Positions 24,790-33,435 of a DNA stretch of 33,435 nt are shown one piece after another. This stretch comes from Geosiphon pyriformis (Eukaryota > Glomeromycota > Glomeromycetes > Archaeosporales > Geosiphonaceae): positions 1 through 33,435 of the forward strand of contig JAAOMT010000722.1 in the NCBI GenBank assembly GCA_016748015.1. The letters are read 5' to 3'. The notes under the pieces are model-generated. The model was not told the origin of the DNA. It searched no databases and saw only the letters and a list, made by a program, of their open reading frames with translations. Within the stretch, counting starts at the first letter, position 1, and each line of letters opens with the position of its first letter. The translations under genes were made by a program, and so were the position numbers.

Positions 24790-25754
24790 GATTTCTTTCC
24801 GTTTCGTGAATTTTGTTGCTATTAGGCTTCCCAGATACGAGCTGCGATCTAACGATTTTACTATGTCCCATCTGGAGGGATGGTTCACCAGCAACATCTG
24901 GAGCGTTATCATTGACCCCTGTTTCGTCGATGTCGAGACCGTAGAGTTTATTCAGTAAGCAATGCTGTTTATGTTCTGTTCTCACTTTTCAGTTTCAGGT
25001 CCTGTTATATATATATAAATCTTTCTTTTCAGAGGCGAAGGCTGTTCCCGTGCATCCGGAAAACGGAAGAATTCTGCGAGAGCTCAGAGACTAGGATGTT
25101 ACTCGGATACAAATGCGATGGGATAGTGCGGGAGTTAGAATCACCTGAGGAATTTGCAGTTAGCGAGGAAGGTCGGAATTGGACTGGAGAAGACGGCACG
25201 AAGTATTTGGTGGATGGGGGCCTGAAGATCTCCAAAATTATGCGGGATATGTTACATCAAAAATTGAGAAAGGGGTGTAATGTTGGGAGGTCTCGCAAGA
25301 TAGAAATCGTCGGCTTTCTACATTCTGGTAAATATCTTTGCTAATACGGTTTCCTTGTGTCTTCACTGGGTATACTGATTAATACGATTATATTACACCC
25401 AACATCTTCAAGTACTTACGATGGGTACTCCGGCCGGGTACATGTGCCAACTTCGAAGTTATACCTCTACGAAGGTCCCACCGACCCTTCATGATTCATC
25501 AGGTGCTCATCGGGAAAGTATGTTTCCTAAATTGTAATATATTTTTAGCCAATATCGCCATACTTACAGTTTGCGATTTACCCCAGCTTCGAAGTCTGGG
25601 TTCGAGCTGTGTACAACTCACCAGCAACCAAGTGTTGAAGGAACGCTTGAAAAAAAAGCCCATCAAGCTGCAAGCACACGACGATTACGACTTCCCAGAC
25701 ACACAGCGTACTCCCAAAAAAAATGGATTAAGAGGTTCATCGTGTAGAGGTTGA
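23988..25754 (+). pseudogene. Uncharacterised fungal family protein, 5'-truncated, possible frameshift
   Basis: Eight exons are read: 23988-24074, 24145-24281, 24329-24509, 24579-24688, 24826-24954, 25033 (or 25035)-25327, 25413-25517 and 25549-25754. Motifs in order: VHSFIIDISKTIMNLFSEED, LEGWFTSNIWSVIIDPCF, GEGCSRASGKRKN, and GYKCDGIVRELESPEEF. EEGRNWTGEDGTKYL, IVGFLHSG and GTPAGYMCQLRSYT follow. They match a large family I know from Rhizophagus-type genomes, function unknown. D(G)I, then E, then GRxxxGxxGTK recalls a PD-(D/E)XK nuclease-like pattern; that is inference. No start codon precedes the first exon, which begins after an acceptor AG, so the 5' end is lost or unseen. At exon 6, using acceptor 25032 keeps the conserved GEGCS motif but meets TAG at 25124. 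Acceptor 25034 stays open but loses the motif. Confidence 0.6.
24758..24789. repeat. (ATT)n microsatellite in an intron
   Basis: About ten ATT units lie in the intron between the exons ending at 24688 and starting at 24826, preceding the AG acceptor at 24824-24825. Confidence 0.9.
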
Positions 25755-25820
25755 TCGTCATGGTGGTAGACGAGGATGTAGAAACATCGTAATCCAAATT
25801 ATTAAAGAGTATCATTGAGT

Positions 25821-25875
25821 TGATGTCAAAAGTTCACTTTGTCTGGTTTTTAACATGCAGCATGCCCCATATAAG
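25821..25875 (+). promoter_or_regulatory. Promoter-like module, copy 2 (orphan)
   Basis: TGATGTCA, then AGTTCACTTTGTCTGGTTTT, GCAGCATGCC and CCATATAA (25867-25874) align to the copy at 26093-26142 at roughly 80%. The CRE-like core has one change (TGATGTCA). No gene with a convincing start follows. A 49-codon open stretch without an ATG runs from the TATA-like part to 26023. Confidence 0.5.
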
Positions 25876-26092
25876 TACGCGTAAAATTCAAGCTTCCAAT
25901 ATTTATCGTGTTAAAACTAGGGTGAGTGATTTAAAAGCTGAAGACTTTGCTAGAGTAGCCGAGGAATATAAAGCAAAGCCAGTGACCAAATTAGTAGAGA
26001 AGCATGAAAACAGAGAGCATTAGGTTATACTTTTGGCTTGCTTACTCTGATTATTTTATTGAATCATTAGCAAAAATAAAATCTTGCTCGAG

Positions 26093-26142
26093 TGACGTCA
26101 CATGTTCACTTTGCCTGATTTTATTGCAGCACGCCCATATAA
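26093..26142 (+). promoter_or_regulatory. Promoter-like module, copy 3 (orphan)
   Basis: A perfect TGACGTCA (26093-26100) is followed by CATGTTCACTTTG, CCTGATTTTATTGCAGCACG and CCCATATAA (26134-26142). It points toward the 3' end of COQ1 on the opposite strand, with no sense gene recognised downstream. It is a direct repeat of the copy 272 bp upstream. Confidence 0.5.
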
Positions 26143-26331
26143 TTATTATATAAAAAGGAAGCAATGGACTAGGTCAATTGAATAAAACCTGTATAGCGTT
26201 CAGTGTAGATTCTTGGCTATTATATTAATTTTCTCCTTAAATATTATTCAATCTAGAACATCAACCTTTTGCCTCGATTCAAATAAATATATAATAAGAG
26301 TAATAATTCTTGTTTTTAATATCTACTATTT

Positions 26332-28060
26332 TCACCTATTTCGTGTCAAAACCTTTTCCGTAAGTTGTATGAGGGAGTATCTGGCCTTGGATTGAGGTAA
26401 TTTTAGAATAGAGGCGATGGCCTTTTGACAATGGGAAGCAGCCAATAACTTTGTTTTTTCAAGTCCTTTACTTTTGAAAACTATTTCCTGTGCCTTTGAA
26501 TAAAAAATATTTGAAATTATTAATCATTTATTATAAGACAGGAAAGAACTTTTAGCGAATTCAAGAGGAATAACAAACCAATTCGATGTCACCTTCGTAT
26601 TTAAATTCACGATCTATCAGCGGCCCAAGCTCTGGATATTCTTCCCAAGCATATAATATGGGTGCAGTGGCCAATCCGAGCTTTAAATCTGCACCCACAG
26701 GTTTTCCGAATTCGTTGGATGTAGCAATGAAATCTAACATATCGTCCACGAGCTACACGAAATCAGAGTAATAAGGATACGTAGAAATTTGATATATGGG
26801 TTTGGATACCTTTTGGGTAAAATAAGCGAGGAATATACCGCCATCAATCCGAAAAAATTGTAACAGGTTTATCAAATAGTATTACGAAAAAAACTCCACC
26901 TGGAATGCCAAACCCAGATTACGGCCATAAGCATATGCAATATCGCTCACTTCTTTAGTACAACCACCCAAAACTGATGCAGCACGACAGCTCTTAGCCA
27001 TCAGACTGGCTGTTTTCATATAGCTTTTTTCCATATAATAATCAAGTCTATTAGGATGATTTTTGTTGCTTCCAAGCTTTCCTTCCGGATTATTTTTTAA
27101 TTGCATAAATTCCCCTTCAACTAAATTTGCAATTACTGTCGCCAATAATTCAATAACCTCGGGATTACGAAGACGGGCCAGTGCAACAGAGGCACGAGCA
27201 AGCAAAAAATCGCCCGCAAGAATGGCCATTTTATTGCCAAAATTAGCGTTAGCTGAAGGAAGATTGCGACGTGATTCAGAAGCATCAATTACATCATCAT
27301 GAAGTAAAGTAGCTGTATGAATCATTTCCGTAATTTCTGCAAGACGGCGTTGAGTTGGTAGAATGCTAGTACCTTCAACCGAGAGTGAGGGATGATAAAG
27401 ATGGGGAGAATCGCAGTTCACAGTTGCCATACCTTCATTAATATTGAAGGATGAAGATGATAATGGTAGGTCTATATTTTGAAAATAATCTGTTTTTGCT
27501 ATTTTTGATTCTTTTGGCGTCAAACTTGTTGCTTGCGCCATTAACAATACAATTAAAGGCCTAATACGTTTTCCCTCAACTGTAAAATAATATTTGCTGA
27601 TTTTTTCCAATACTGGGTGCCCGCTACTCAACAATCTCTTAATGTTTTTCGTGAGATCCACTAAATCACTGCCCAAAAGTTTGATTGGATCAATATATGG
27701 GCCGCCTTTATGACCAACTAACAGCTCGGCTTCAGAAATTGCTTGATTCCATGAAGGTGCATTTTCAATTATCGTCAAATCGCCAGAATTGGGGCCGCTT
27801 GTTATAGAGTTAGCTTCCGGGAGTTTACTTTTAAATACAACATTTCTGAGATTTTTGCACCCATCCGCGATACGTTCAAAGATTGTAATCGGATTTTTAC
27901 CCTGGACAGTTGAATTTGTGGCATCTACAAATGGAGCTGAAGCCGTTGTTAAAATTGTGGATTTTGGGAGGAGCGCCTTAAGCCTATTGTTTCTAAACGA
28001 GGAAATAATACGAAAAGACGAATATTGCCTGGTTATACGATTAAGGAAAGTTTTTTTCAT
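26332..28060 (-). CDS. COQ1: Mitochondrial trans-polyprenyl diphosphate synthase (COQ1)
   Basis: Three exons (28060-26900, 26752-26579, 26493-26332) give 497 codons plus stop. The enzyme condenses isopentenyl diphosphate units to build the ubiquinone side chain, in mitochondria. The N-terminus MKKTFLNRITRQYSSFRI is basic, without early acidic residues, like a matrix presequence. GKRIRPLIVLLMAQA precedes the first aspartate-rich motif in LLHDDVIDASESRR. MAILAGDFLLARASVALARL and GEFMQL are the conserved helices. The second motif, LVDDMLDF, is rebuilt across the first splice junction after GLAFQ. The C-terminus GLEKTKLLAASHCQKAI and LTEKVLTRNR fits the family. An insert of about 50 residues between the RPL and DDVID motifs resembles those of other fungal orthologues. 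The frame is open upstream to 28135 but has no ATG, so 28060 is the start. The product chain length cannot be told. Confidence 0.93.
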
Positions 28061-28452
28061 TGCAAGAGGTTCTCCTTCCTCCACTTCCCTGAACTTGGGG
28101 CATGGAAAATACTTATTCAGAAAAAGACTAGACAATTAGATGAAAGCATTGTGTTTGCGCGTGAAAAATCAAAAAATTTTTTACGTAATGTGTCACCATA
28201 TGAATAGATATCAATGACACATCTAGGTATAGAGAATCTGCACAAACATCAGGGCAACACAAATTTTGCCCAAACTTGAGAAAAATTGTTTTTATTGCAG
28301 CTAATATAAAATGACTTGTCAAGCAGACCGACTTCTTTTTTCCTTGGGCTTTAGTTTACATTTTTGAAATGGTTGATTTCTCCCTATTAAAAAGTTGATA
28401 TAAAAATTAGCTTATAGAAATAATTTTGGTGGACACAAAACGAATTAGAATC
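28061..28452. promoter_or_regulatory. Shared intergenic region of divergent COQ1 and RAB3GAP1
   Basis: The 392 bp between two start codons on opposite strands must hold both promoters. A TATA-like TTGATATAAAAATTAG lies at 28395-28410, about 45-55 bp before the RAB3GAP1 ATG. No clear element was seen for COQ1. No other gene fits here. Confidence 0.5.
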
Positions 28453-31400
28453 ATGGACAAACAATTCCCCAACTCCTTGATAGTAGACGACGACAATTTT
28501 GAGTTCGTAGATTATGTTGCCTCTTCCTATTGGGAACGCTTTATTACCACTGTTGAAGAGGTCTTGACTGGTTGGGGTCTTAATGAAGGGAAACTCGGAA
28601 TTTTCGATGAGAAAGATCTACGTTCCTTTCGCCCAATCGATGGTGTTGTCAACCCTTTTGTTCAAAGAGAGATCATTATACTTGACGAAAACTCCTACAC
28701 TTTATCCTACCATTATCATCCTATAGAGTATGATGAGCGTTTTCAATTAGAAAAGGCTTCTTCCGCTGATGATTTGCTACTCAATCTGCAATCACCAGCT
28801 TCCACCTCTAACTTTATTTTACCAAAAAAATTTGATCCTCTTATTCCCAGCTTCGTGTTTCTGCCCCTTTCCTTTCCCAACTCACAAAAAGTTGATCCGC
28901 CAATTAATTTTCATAAAATTCACCGATGGACTGGCCTTACTCATATATTAGTGCTCACGCCGATTTCAATATCAGACCCTTTCCATTCTGGACCCGTATC
29001 TTATTCAACAACCATGGATCTTACCACAACAAAAAATCTACTTTCTTCTTTTGCAATTGCCTTCCGAAACACTAAATGCAAGCTACCTGTTTTTGTACCG
29101 GCAGGACAACTTGTCAATTCACTTTATGCTGGATATATGTGTATCTTTAATCAGGGAAATGATAGATCCCATGGAAATCATGTCGAATTAAAATTTAATA
29201 CAACCTTTACCCGTGATGTTCCTTCTGGCTGTTCACATTTAGCTGGCTTGACTAGTTTATTTTTACAAAAATTGGAATTAACACAGTCGCTGTTTGGTAA
29301 GTTCTTTTTTGATCTATCAGTCGTCTCAATTTTGGGTTCTCATTGCCAAATCAACCCAGCAATATTGAACGCTCTATGCTCAAGTGCGGTGTTTACCTAG
29401 ATCTGATCCAGATATCGTTTCAATCGGGTTCGGTTAACAGATCCGAAAAATGAGTCTTTTGATCTCAATGGTATCTCTGAGCCCAAAATATCGGTTGCAG
29501 CATTATTCTCTTACGAACTGCAAAATTGGGACGATGATGATTGGCGAAGACTTGATGATGATGATGATGATGATGATGATAATGGTGGTGGTGGTGGTGG
29601 TGGTGGTGGTAGTAGTATCAACAATATTAAACCATTGGAAAGCACAGGCCCCCCCTTTGAAGAAGACTTGTTCCTCCAGGACCTTGAAAGAGAAAACGCT
29701 AATGTTTTTGGAAAGCGTAAGGTCGCTCAATTAAATGAATTTTCAGAATCAAACCAAAACCTCAAGCTTTCGCGGATTGCTAGTCTCGTTCCCAATATAC
29801 CCTTCGGGCCTCAGAAAGACCCTCTTAAATCTGTTATCCTCACGGCTTTCTTTCCATCTTCTCCGCGAGATACTTATCTCGATGACGACGTTTTTACCGA
29901 AATAGACGCTGGAAGGGCCCAAATTTGGTTTCTGAAATGCAAGTTTTCTTCAGAAACCCCACCACATGCCTTACTCGCCACCATTCTTGAGGATTCTATA
30001 TCTTCATGGGTTAGGGATCGCTCGAATTCAAAGAGTTCGAAAACAGGTGAAAACAAATTATTTAATGGTAATAACACAAAAAGATCCAATGTTCCAAAGT
30101 TTTCGGGGACATTAAGAGCCCTTGAATCTCACATTTTTGACACTGGGCGCTCAACACGTTTAAATCTTGGTGGAGTTACCATTGTCGATACAGTTGAAAT
30201 AGATAACTTCATCCAAGGTTTATTTGATTCATCACGAAACATTGATAACTCCTTGTTACATTCCCCTGTTGGATCTTCTTGCGGAGTTTCTCTTATTTTA
30301 ACACCTGAATTAAGTCGCAATTTGCGCTATGCCACAACTTTCCCATATAAGTCTTTTTTATGGAATTTTCTTGAATATTTACTAGAGACAGTGTCTCCAA
30401 CCTCTAAGTTTCAGCACTGTTCTTCACTCATGGGATCTCTCAAAATCTTATGGGCTGAAGTGTTAAAACATATTCGCCTGTATTGGGAGAGAGGTGACGC
30501 CATACCAAATATCAACCTCAATACCTTGAATGACAAGTGTTTCTCCAAAAATCCTGTATTTTTGGATCAACGGAACACCACTAGCGTTTATGATGTTGTC
30601 GAGAAAAATTATATGAGCAATATTGGGATTGATATGAGCTCCAATTTGATTCATCAAAAGTTATGCATGATTAATTGTTGTACATCCCGCCTTCAAAAGA
30701 TACAAAAAGAAAATTCCAAACTTTCTATTAGCTCTATATTCAGTAAAACAAGCCTACCATCAAACAGCTCTATGTCTTCATCATTCAACTCCCTCAACAA
30801 GCATAATAAAAATGTATTTGTTTCTATGAATGAACAAAAACAGAAAAATACAGAAGGGAAAAATAACTGTATAATTCCGCTAGATGGTTATGATGATCCT
30901 AATTCAGTTGACCCATCAGAACCTAATGGTGGGATTGAGAATTCAAAGATGGCAAATGTATCAACCAGCGTAGAAAATGTAGGTTTCCTTTACGCAATAA
31001 ATTATGGATATTTGAACATATTAATAGTATTAATATTGATTATATCAATACATAGATGCAGTCTCCAAATGCTGACCTATCTTTTTTTGTACCCGAAGAG
31101 GACGATGAACCATTTCTTACAAACGTATCAGTATCCCCGTTGGGTATTCCTCAAAATGCTGAAAATGCTCACAGATCTGTTTTACAACATCGACCTTCCC
31201 CCTCTTCTTTCTCCCACGGACAATCTTTCTCGCCAACTCATTCTCTCTTTTCTGATCATTCTGATCCGAATATCCACTCATCCTCCTTAACCGAATCTTT
31301 CATTCAACTTAATTATTCCTCTAGCATGGAGTCATCATCGGGATTCGAATTCTCTGGTCGGTCACCTAGGGCAGACAATAAGATTTCCGGGAAAGGGGAA

Positions 31401-33080
31401 TCAAAAGAGGGAGATGAGTGTTTTGAAGTTAAGGACGAGAATATGAGAGAAGGGCATTTATACGTTTTTGAAGGCCATATCTTGCTTAAAACTGGTGAAC
31501 CGATGTGGGTGCCTGCCATACAGGTATTTTGGGTAGATGTATCATTTATGGAATTTTGAATAATCTGACAACTTGGATGTTTAGGACAATGGCTTCATGA
31601 CTGAAGATATGATTCGGGAACAAGAGGAGTATTTTGAGAAGCTGGGAAATTCTGAGGAGGCAGTCAAGAAAAGAGCCCAACTTCAATCTGCCCATTTAAA
31701 ATCTGGTATATTCTCAGTCATATAAAGTTTATTTATATTATAGCTTTAATGACAAGGACACATTAAACTATATCCCAATTATTCCATAAATTAGACATGG
31801 AAGCCTTTAAAGCTGCAAATCCTCATGCTACGTTCGAGGATTTCGTTAGATGGCATTCACCGCGAGACTGGATCCCTAACAACAGTGGTGACATCAATAG
31901 TGGTAATTTAAGTCCTAGAATGGCAAGGGAGGAAAATTTTTGGAAAGAATTGTGGAAGGTATTAATGGTGTTTTATTTCTTTCTGCTCAAACCTAAAAAT
32001 TGAATAATATAATTAATTGCGAAGATAATATCTAATGGATCTAGAATGCACGCAGAATACCTGCCAGTCGACAAAGGCCTTTATTCAATCATAACAGAGA
32101 AGGTGAAAAAGTAGGTGAAAATATGCTTATTTCATTTGTTTGTTTATCTAACTTAAATTTATTTGAACCCTTAATTTCATAGGCTCTTCGCTTTCTTGAG
32201 CAGTTATCAATGCAGGAATTATTTGCGCAGTTAGTTGATTAAGTAGTTTGTAGTAGCAATCTTTTGATGATATTTCGAGGATTACATGATTCTGTTTTTT
32301 AGGGTGCTACCAACTATATTCCTTATCGCTTACGATACATTGGTCTCTCACACTGTTGCCAAATGTATAAAGCCTGTGGCTTTGGGTTTGTCTTCACTCG
32401 CGCAAGAATTAATGAGTCTCCATTGGTCAGAATTAAGGTCCGAAAAGAATTAATATAGTTGCATCATTCGAAAGATAGATTAAAATACTATAAACCGAGC
32501 CTTTTTATATTTATCATTAGATCGGAAAGCCTAGCTTACGAGAAAATAATTGAAAGCTTTCGTGAGAATGAATTAATGTTAGGAAAAGCCATTTCCCTTC
32601 TCCGAAAGGTAAGCCAAATTGTTTTAGCAATATCCATTTATTTGATTGAATATGACTAAAAAAAGGTGATAAAATTCTTTCCAATACGTCAAGTTCCCAA
32701 ATCAATTCAATTTGGTGGAGAGAATCCTCAAGAATCCTGAAACAAGAGTCGAAAAAGGTGATGAACGTGAAGTGGTATACAAATTGTTTGCATCCGGAGG
32801 TATTAGAAATTAATATTTATATTTCATTTTCTTACTGAATGACATGATTTTGGTCAAATTGAAACTTCTTACCCGATTTAGTTGGATGAAATTTTCTCAT
32901 TTATATTCACAATTTGTAGCTTCACTCAATGGTGCTTTCCCACATCCTACAACACGTGAGTTTATCTTAGAAACAGCCAAAAAAAACGACCCTTTAATTT
33001 CGAGGGTAGTCCCGGCGAGGATGTATGTGCTTTTAAGTGAAAATGGAATGCGTTTGGTCGAAATGGGTGGCAAAGCATGA
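28453..33080 (+). CDS. RAB3GAP1: Rab3 GTPase-activating protein catalytic subunit-like
   Basis: Eleven exons: 28453-29296, 29401-30978, 31056-31523, 31585-31705, 31795-31958, 32045-32110, 32183-32229, 32303-32437, 32521-32608, 32694-32799 and 32920-33080. RAB3GAP1 with RAB3GAP2 regulates Rab3/Rab18-type GTPases at the ER and in secretion and lipid-droplet traffic. FEFVDYVASSYWERFITTVE opens the protein. The GAP region is clear: LYVFEGHILLKTGEPMWVP, then MTEDMIREQEEYFEKLGNS, SDMEAFKAANPHATFEDFVR with WHSPRDW, and RRIPASRQRPLF. The C-terminus is REFILETA and PARMYVLL. Exon lengths sum to 3,778 nt, one more than a multiple of three. The frame breaks at AAAAA (29446-29450); with one A fewer, all exons would be in phase. 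So there is one frameshift or homopolymer error, or an unseen intron. A (GAT)9-AAT-(GGT)9 tract encodes Asp and Gly runs. The ATG at 28453 is the first in frame. Confidence 0.9.
29554..29610 (+). repeat. Coding (GAT)9-AAT-(GGT)9 microsatellite
   Basis: Nine GAT codons (29554-29580), one AAT and nine GGT codons (29584-29610) encode nine Asp, one Asn and nine Gly inside exon 2 of the RAB3GAP1-like gene. They probably form a disordered linker. Slippage here would change length in whole codons. Confidence 0.9.
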
Positions 33081-33435
33081 TGTCATGGGGAATTTTTATC
33101 TATAAATCTAATGCTATGTATAGTTTAGACTGAAATAGAATCACAGCGATTTAATAAATCAAAAGTAACATAGTTATTAGTTATTAGAAATATAATTTGT
33201 AGCAATTTGTAGATCTAAAGAACAATATATAAAAATAAGAATATATAGTTTCTATTGTACACGAAGAAATATCAAAATGTTCACATCTAAAATACTTTAA
33301 GTAATAAAAGTTCATTTTTCTTTACAGAAATGACATGTCCTTCACTTTCATCAGTGCAAGATGAAGACGCATGGCAAGTCTAAGAAAGGAAAACAGATGT
33401 AGAATTAGTTTATGATTGTAAAAAAAAAAAAAAAA
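32207..33435. repeat. Right copy of the 1,229-bp terminal direct repeat
   Basis: This is the same as 1-1229 at an offset of 32,206, including introns and the 16-A run at 33420-33435. The window ends on the last A of that run, whereas the left copy continues with GCAATTTTTT. It begins inside exon 7 of the RAB3GAP1-like gene. Confidence 0.97.
33322..33435 (-). CDS. TTC39: TTC39/IML2-family gene, last exon only (cut by window end)
   Basis: Exon 33379-33322 encodes the terminal MRLHLALMKVKDMSFL, and the rest is the start of the preceding intron. It is the right-hand view of the same 3' end seen complete at 1116-3603. It converges with the RAB3GAP1-like gene, whose stop is 241 bp away. Confidence 0.85.
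   Translation of the reverse strand, partial: FFFFFYNHKLILHLFSFLRLAMRLHLALMKVKDMSFL

Noticed and set aside
25590-25630. GGTTCGAGC-like stretch as a tRNA T-arm
   Set aside because: No acceptor, D or anticodon arm can be folded around it, and it lies in an exon.
25820-26023. 67-codon ORF (ends KPVTKLVEKHENREH) as a small gene
   Set aside because: Its ATG and first 18 codons lie inside the repeated CRE/TATA-like module, and no in-frame ATG follows. It could be an exon of a lost gene, but I cannot support a CDS.
29503-29730. Minus-strand ORF with poly-Thr and poly-Ile runs
   Set aside because: It is the antisense shadow of the (GAT)n(GGT)n tract in the RAB3GAP1-like exon.

Overview
The window looks like nuclear DNA of an arbuscular-mycorrhizal (Glomeromycotina-like) fungus. 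The genes are rich in short GT-AG introns (about 47-147 bp). Gene islands of moderate GC sit between very AT-rich, low-complexity deserts. The content includes the divergent TKL-type kinases, MATH-BTB proteins, LRR relics and an uncharacterised fungal family that are abundant in those genomes. Genus assignment is inference. No prokaryotic, organellar, tRNA, rRNA or CRISPR feature was recognised.

Layout from left to right: (1) 1-874, the last exons of a RAB3GAP1-like gene, cut by the window start. (2) 1116-3603 (-), a complete ten-exon TTC39/IML2-family gene. (3) 3604-4805, AT-rich DNA with a (TGAA)8 tract, a 291-bp MITE-like element with perfect 40-bp inverted termini and an 8-bp target duplication, and a 36-bp near-perfect palindrome. 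(4) 4806-6321 (-), a TKL-like kinase gene intact except for one nonsense codon in the activation segment. (5) 6668-7045 (+), a 124-codon reading frame of unknown identity broken by one TGA. (6) 7.2-16.1 kb, an AT desert holding decayed copies of the same kinase in both orientations (9.4-11.05 kb), a 20-bp minisatellite and degenerate inverted-repeat ends. (7) 16100-17880 (+), a ten-exon aldo-keto reductase. (8) 19758-20948 (-), an intronless MATH-BTB gene. (9) 21.4-23.9 kb, an LRR/coiled-coil relic and a transposase-like relic. (10) 23988-25754 (+), a member of an uncharacterised fungal family, probably 5'-truncated and frameshifted. (11) 26332-28060 (-), a mitochondrial polyprenyl diphosphate synthase (COQ1). 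(12) 28453-33080 (+), a complete eleven-exon RAB3GAP1-like gene, divergent from COQ1. (13) The 3' end of TTC39 again, stopping in a poly-A run.

The most important structural fact is that bases 1-1229 reappear at 32207-33435, apparently without a difference. The sequence therefore closes on itself as a 32,206-bp unit. It is either a circular or tandemly repeated segment, or an assembly contig with overlapping ends. Read as a circle, RAB3GAP1 and TTC39 are convergent neighbours, each present once.

The housekeeping genes serve separate functions: Rab regulation, ubiquinone side-chain synthesis, a TPR protein and an oxidoreductase. They do not form a pathway cluster. The accessory middle is where gene families duplicate and decay. 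A CRE-like plus TATA-like sequence module occurs three times (21.0, 25.8 and 26.1 kb); only one copy sits in front of a recognisable gene.
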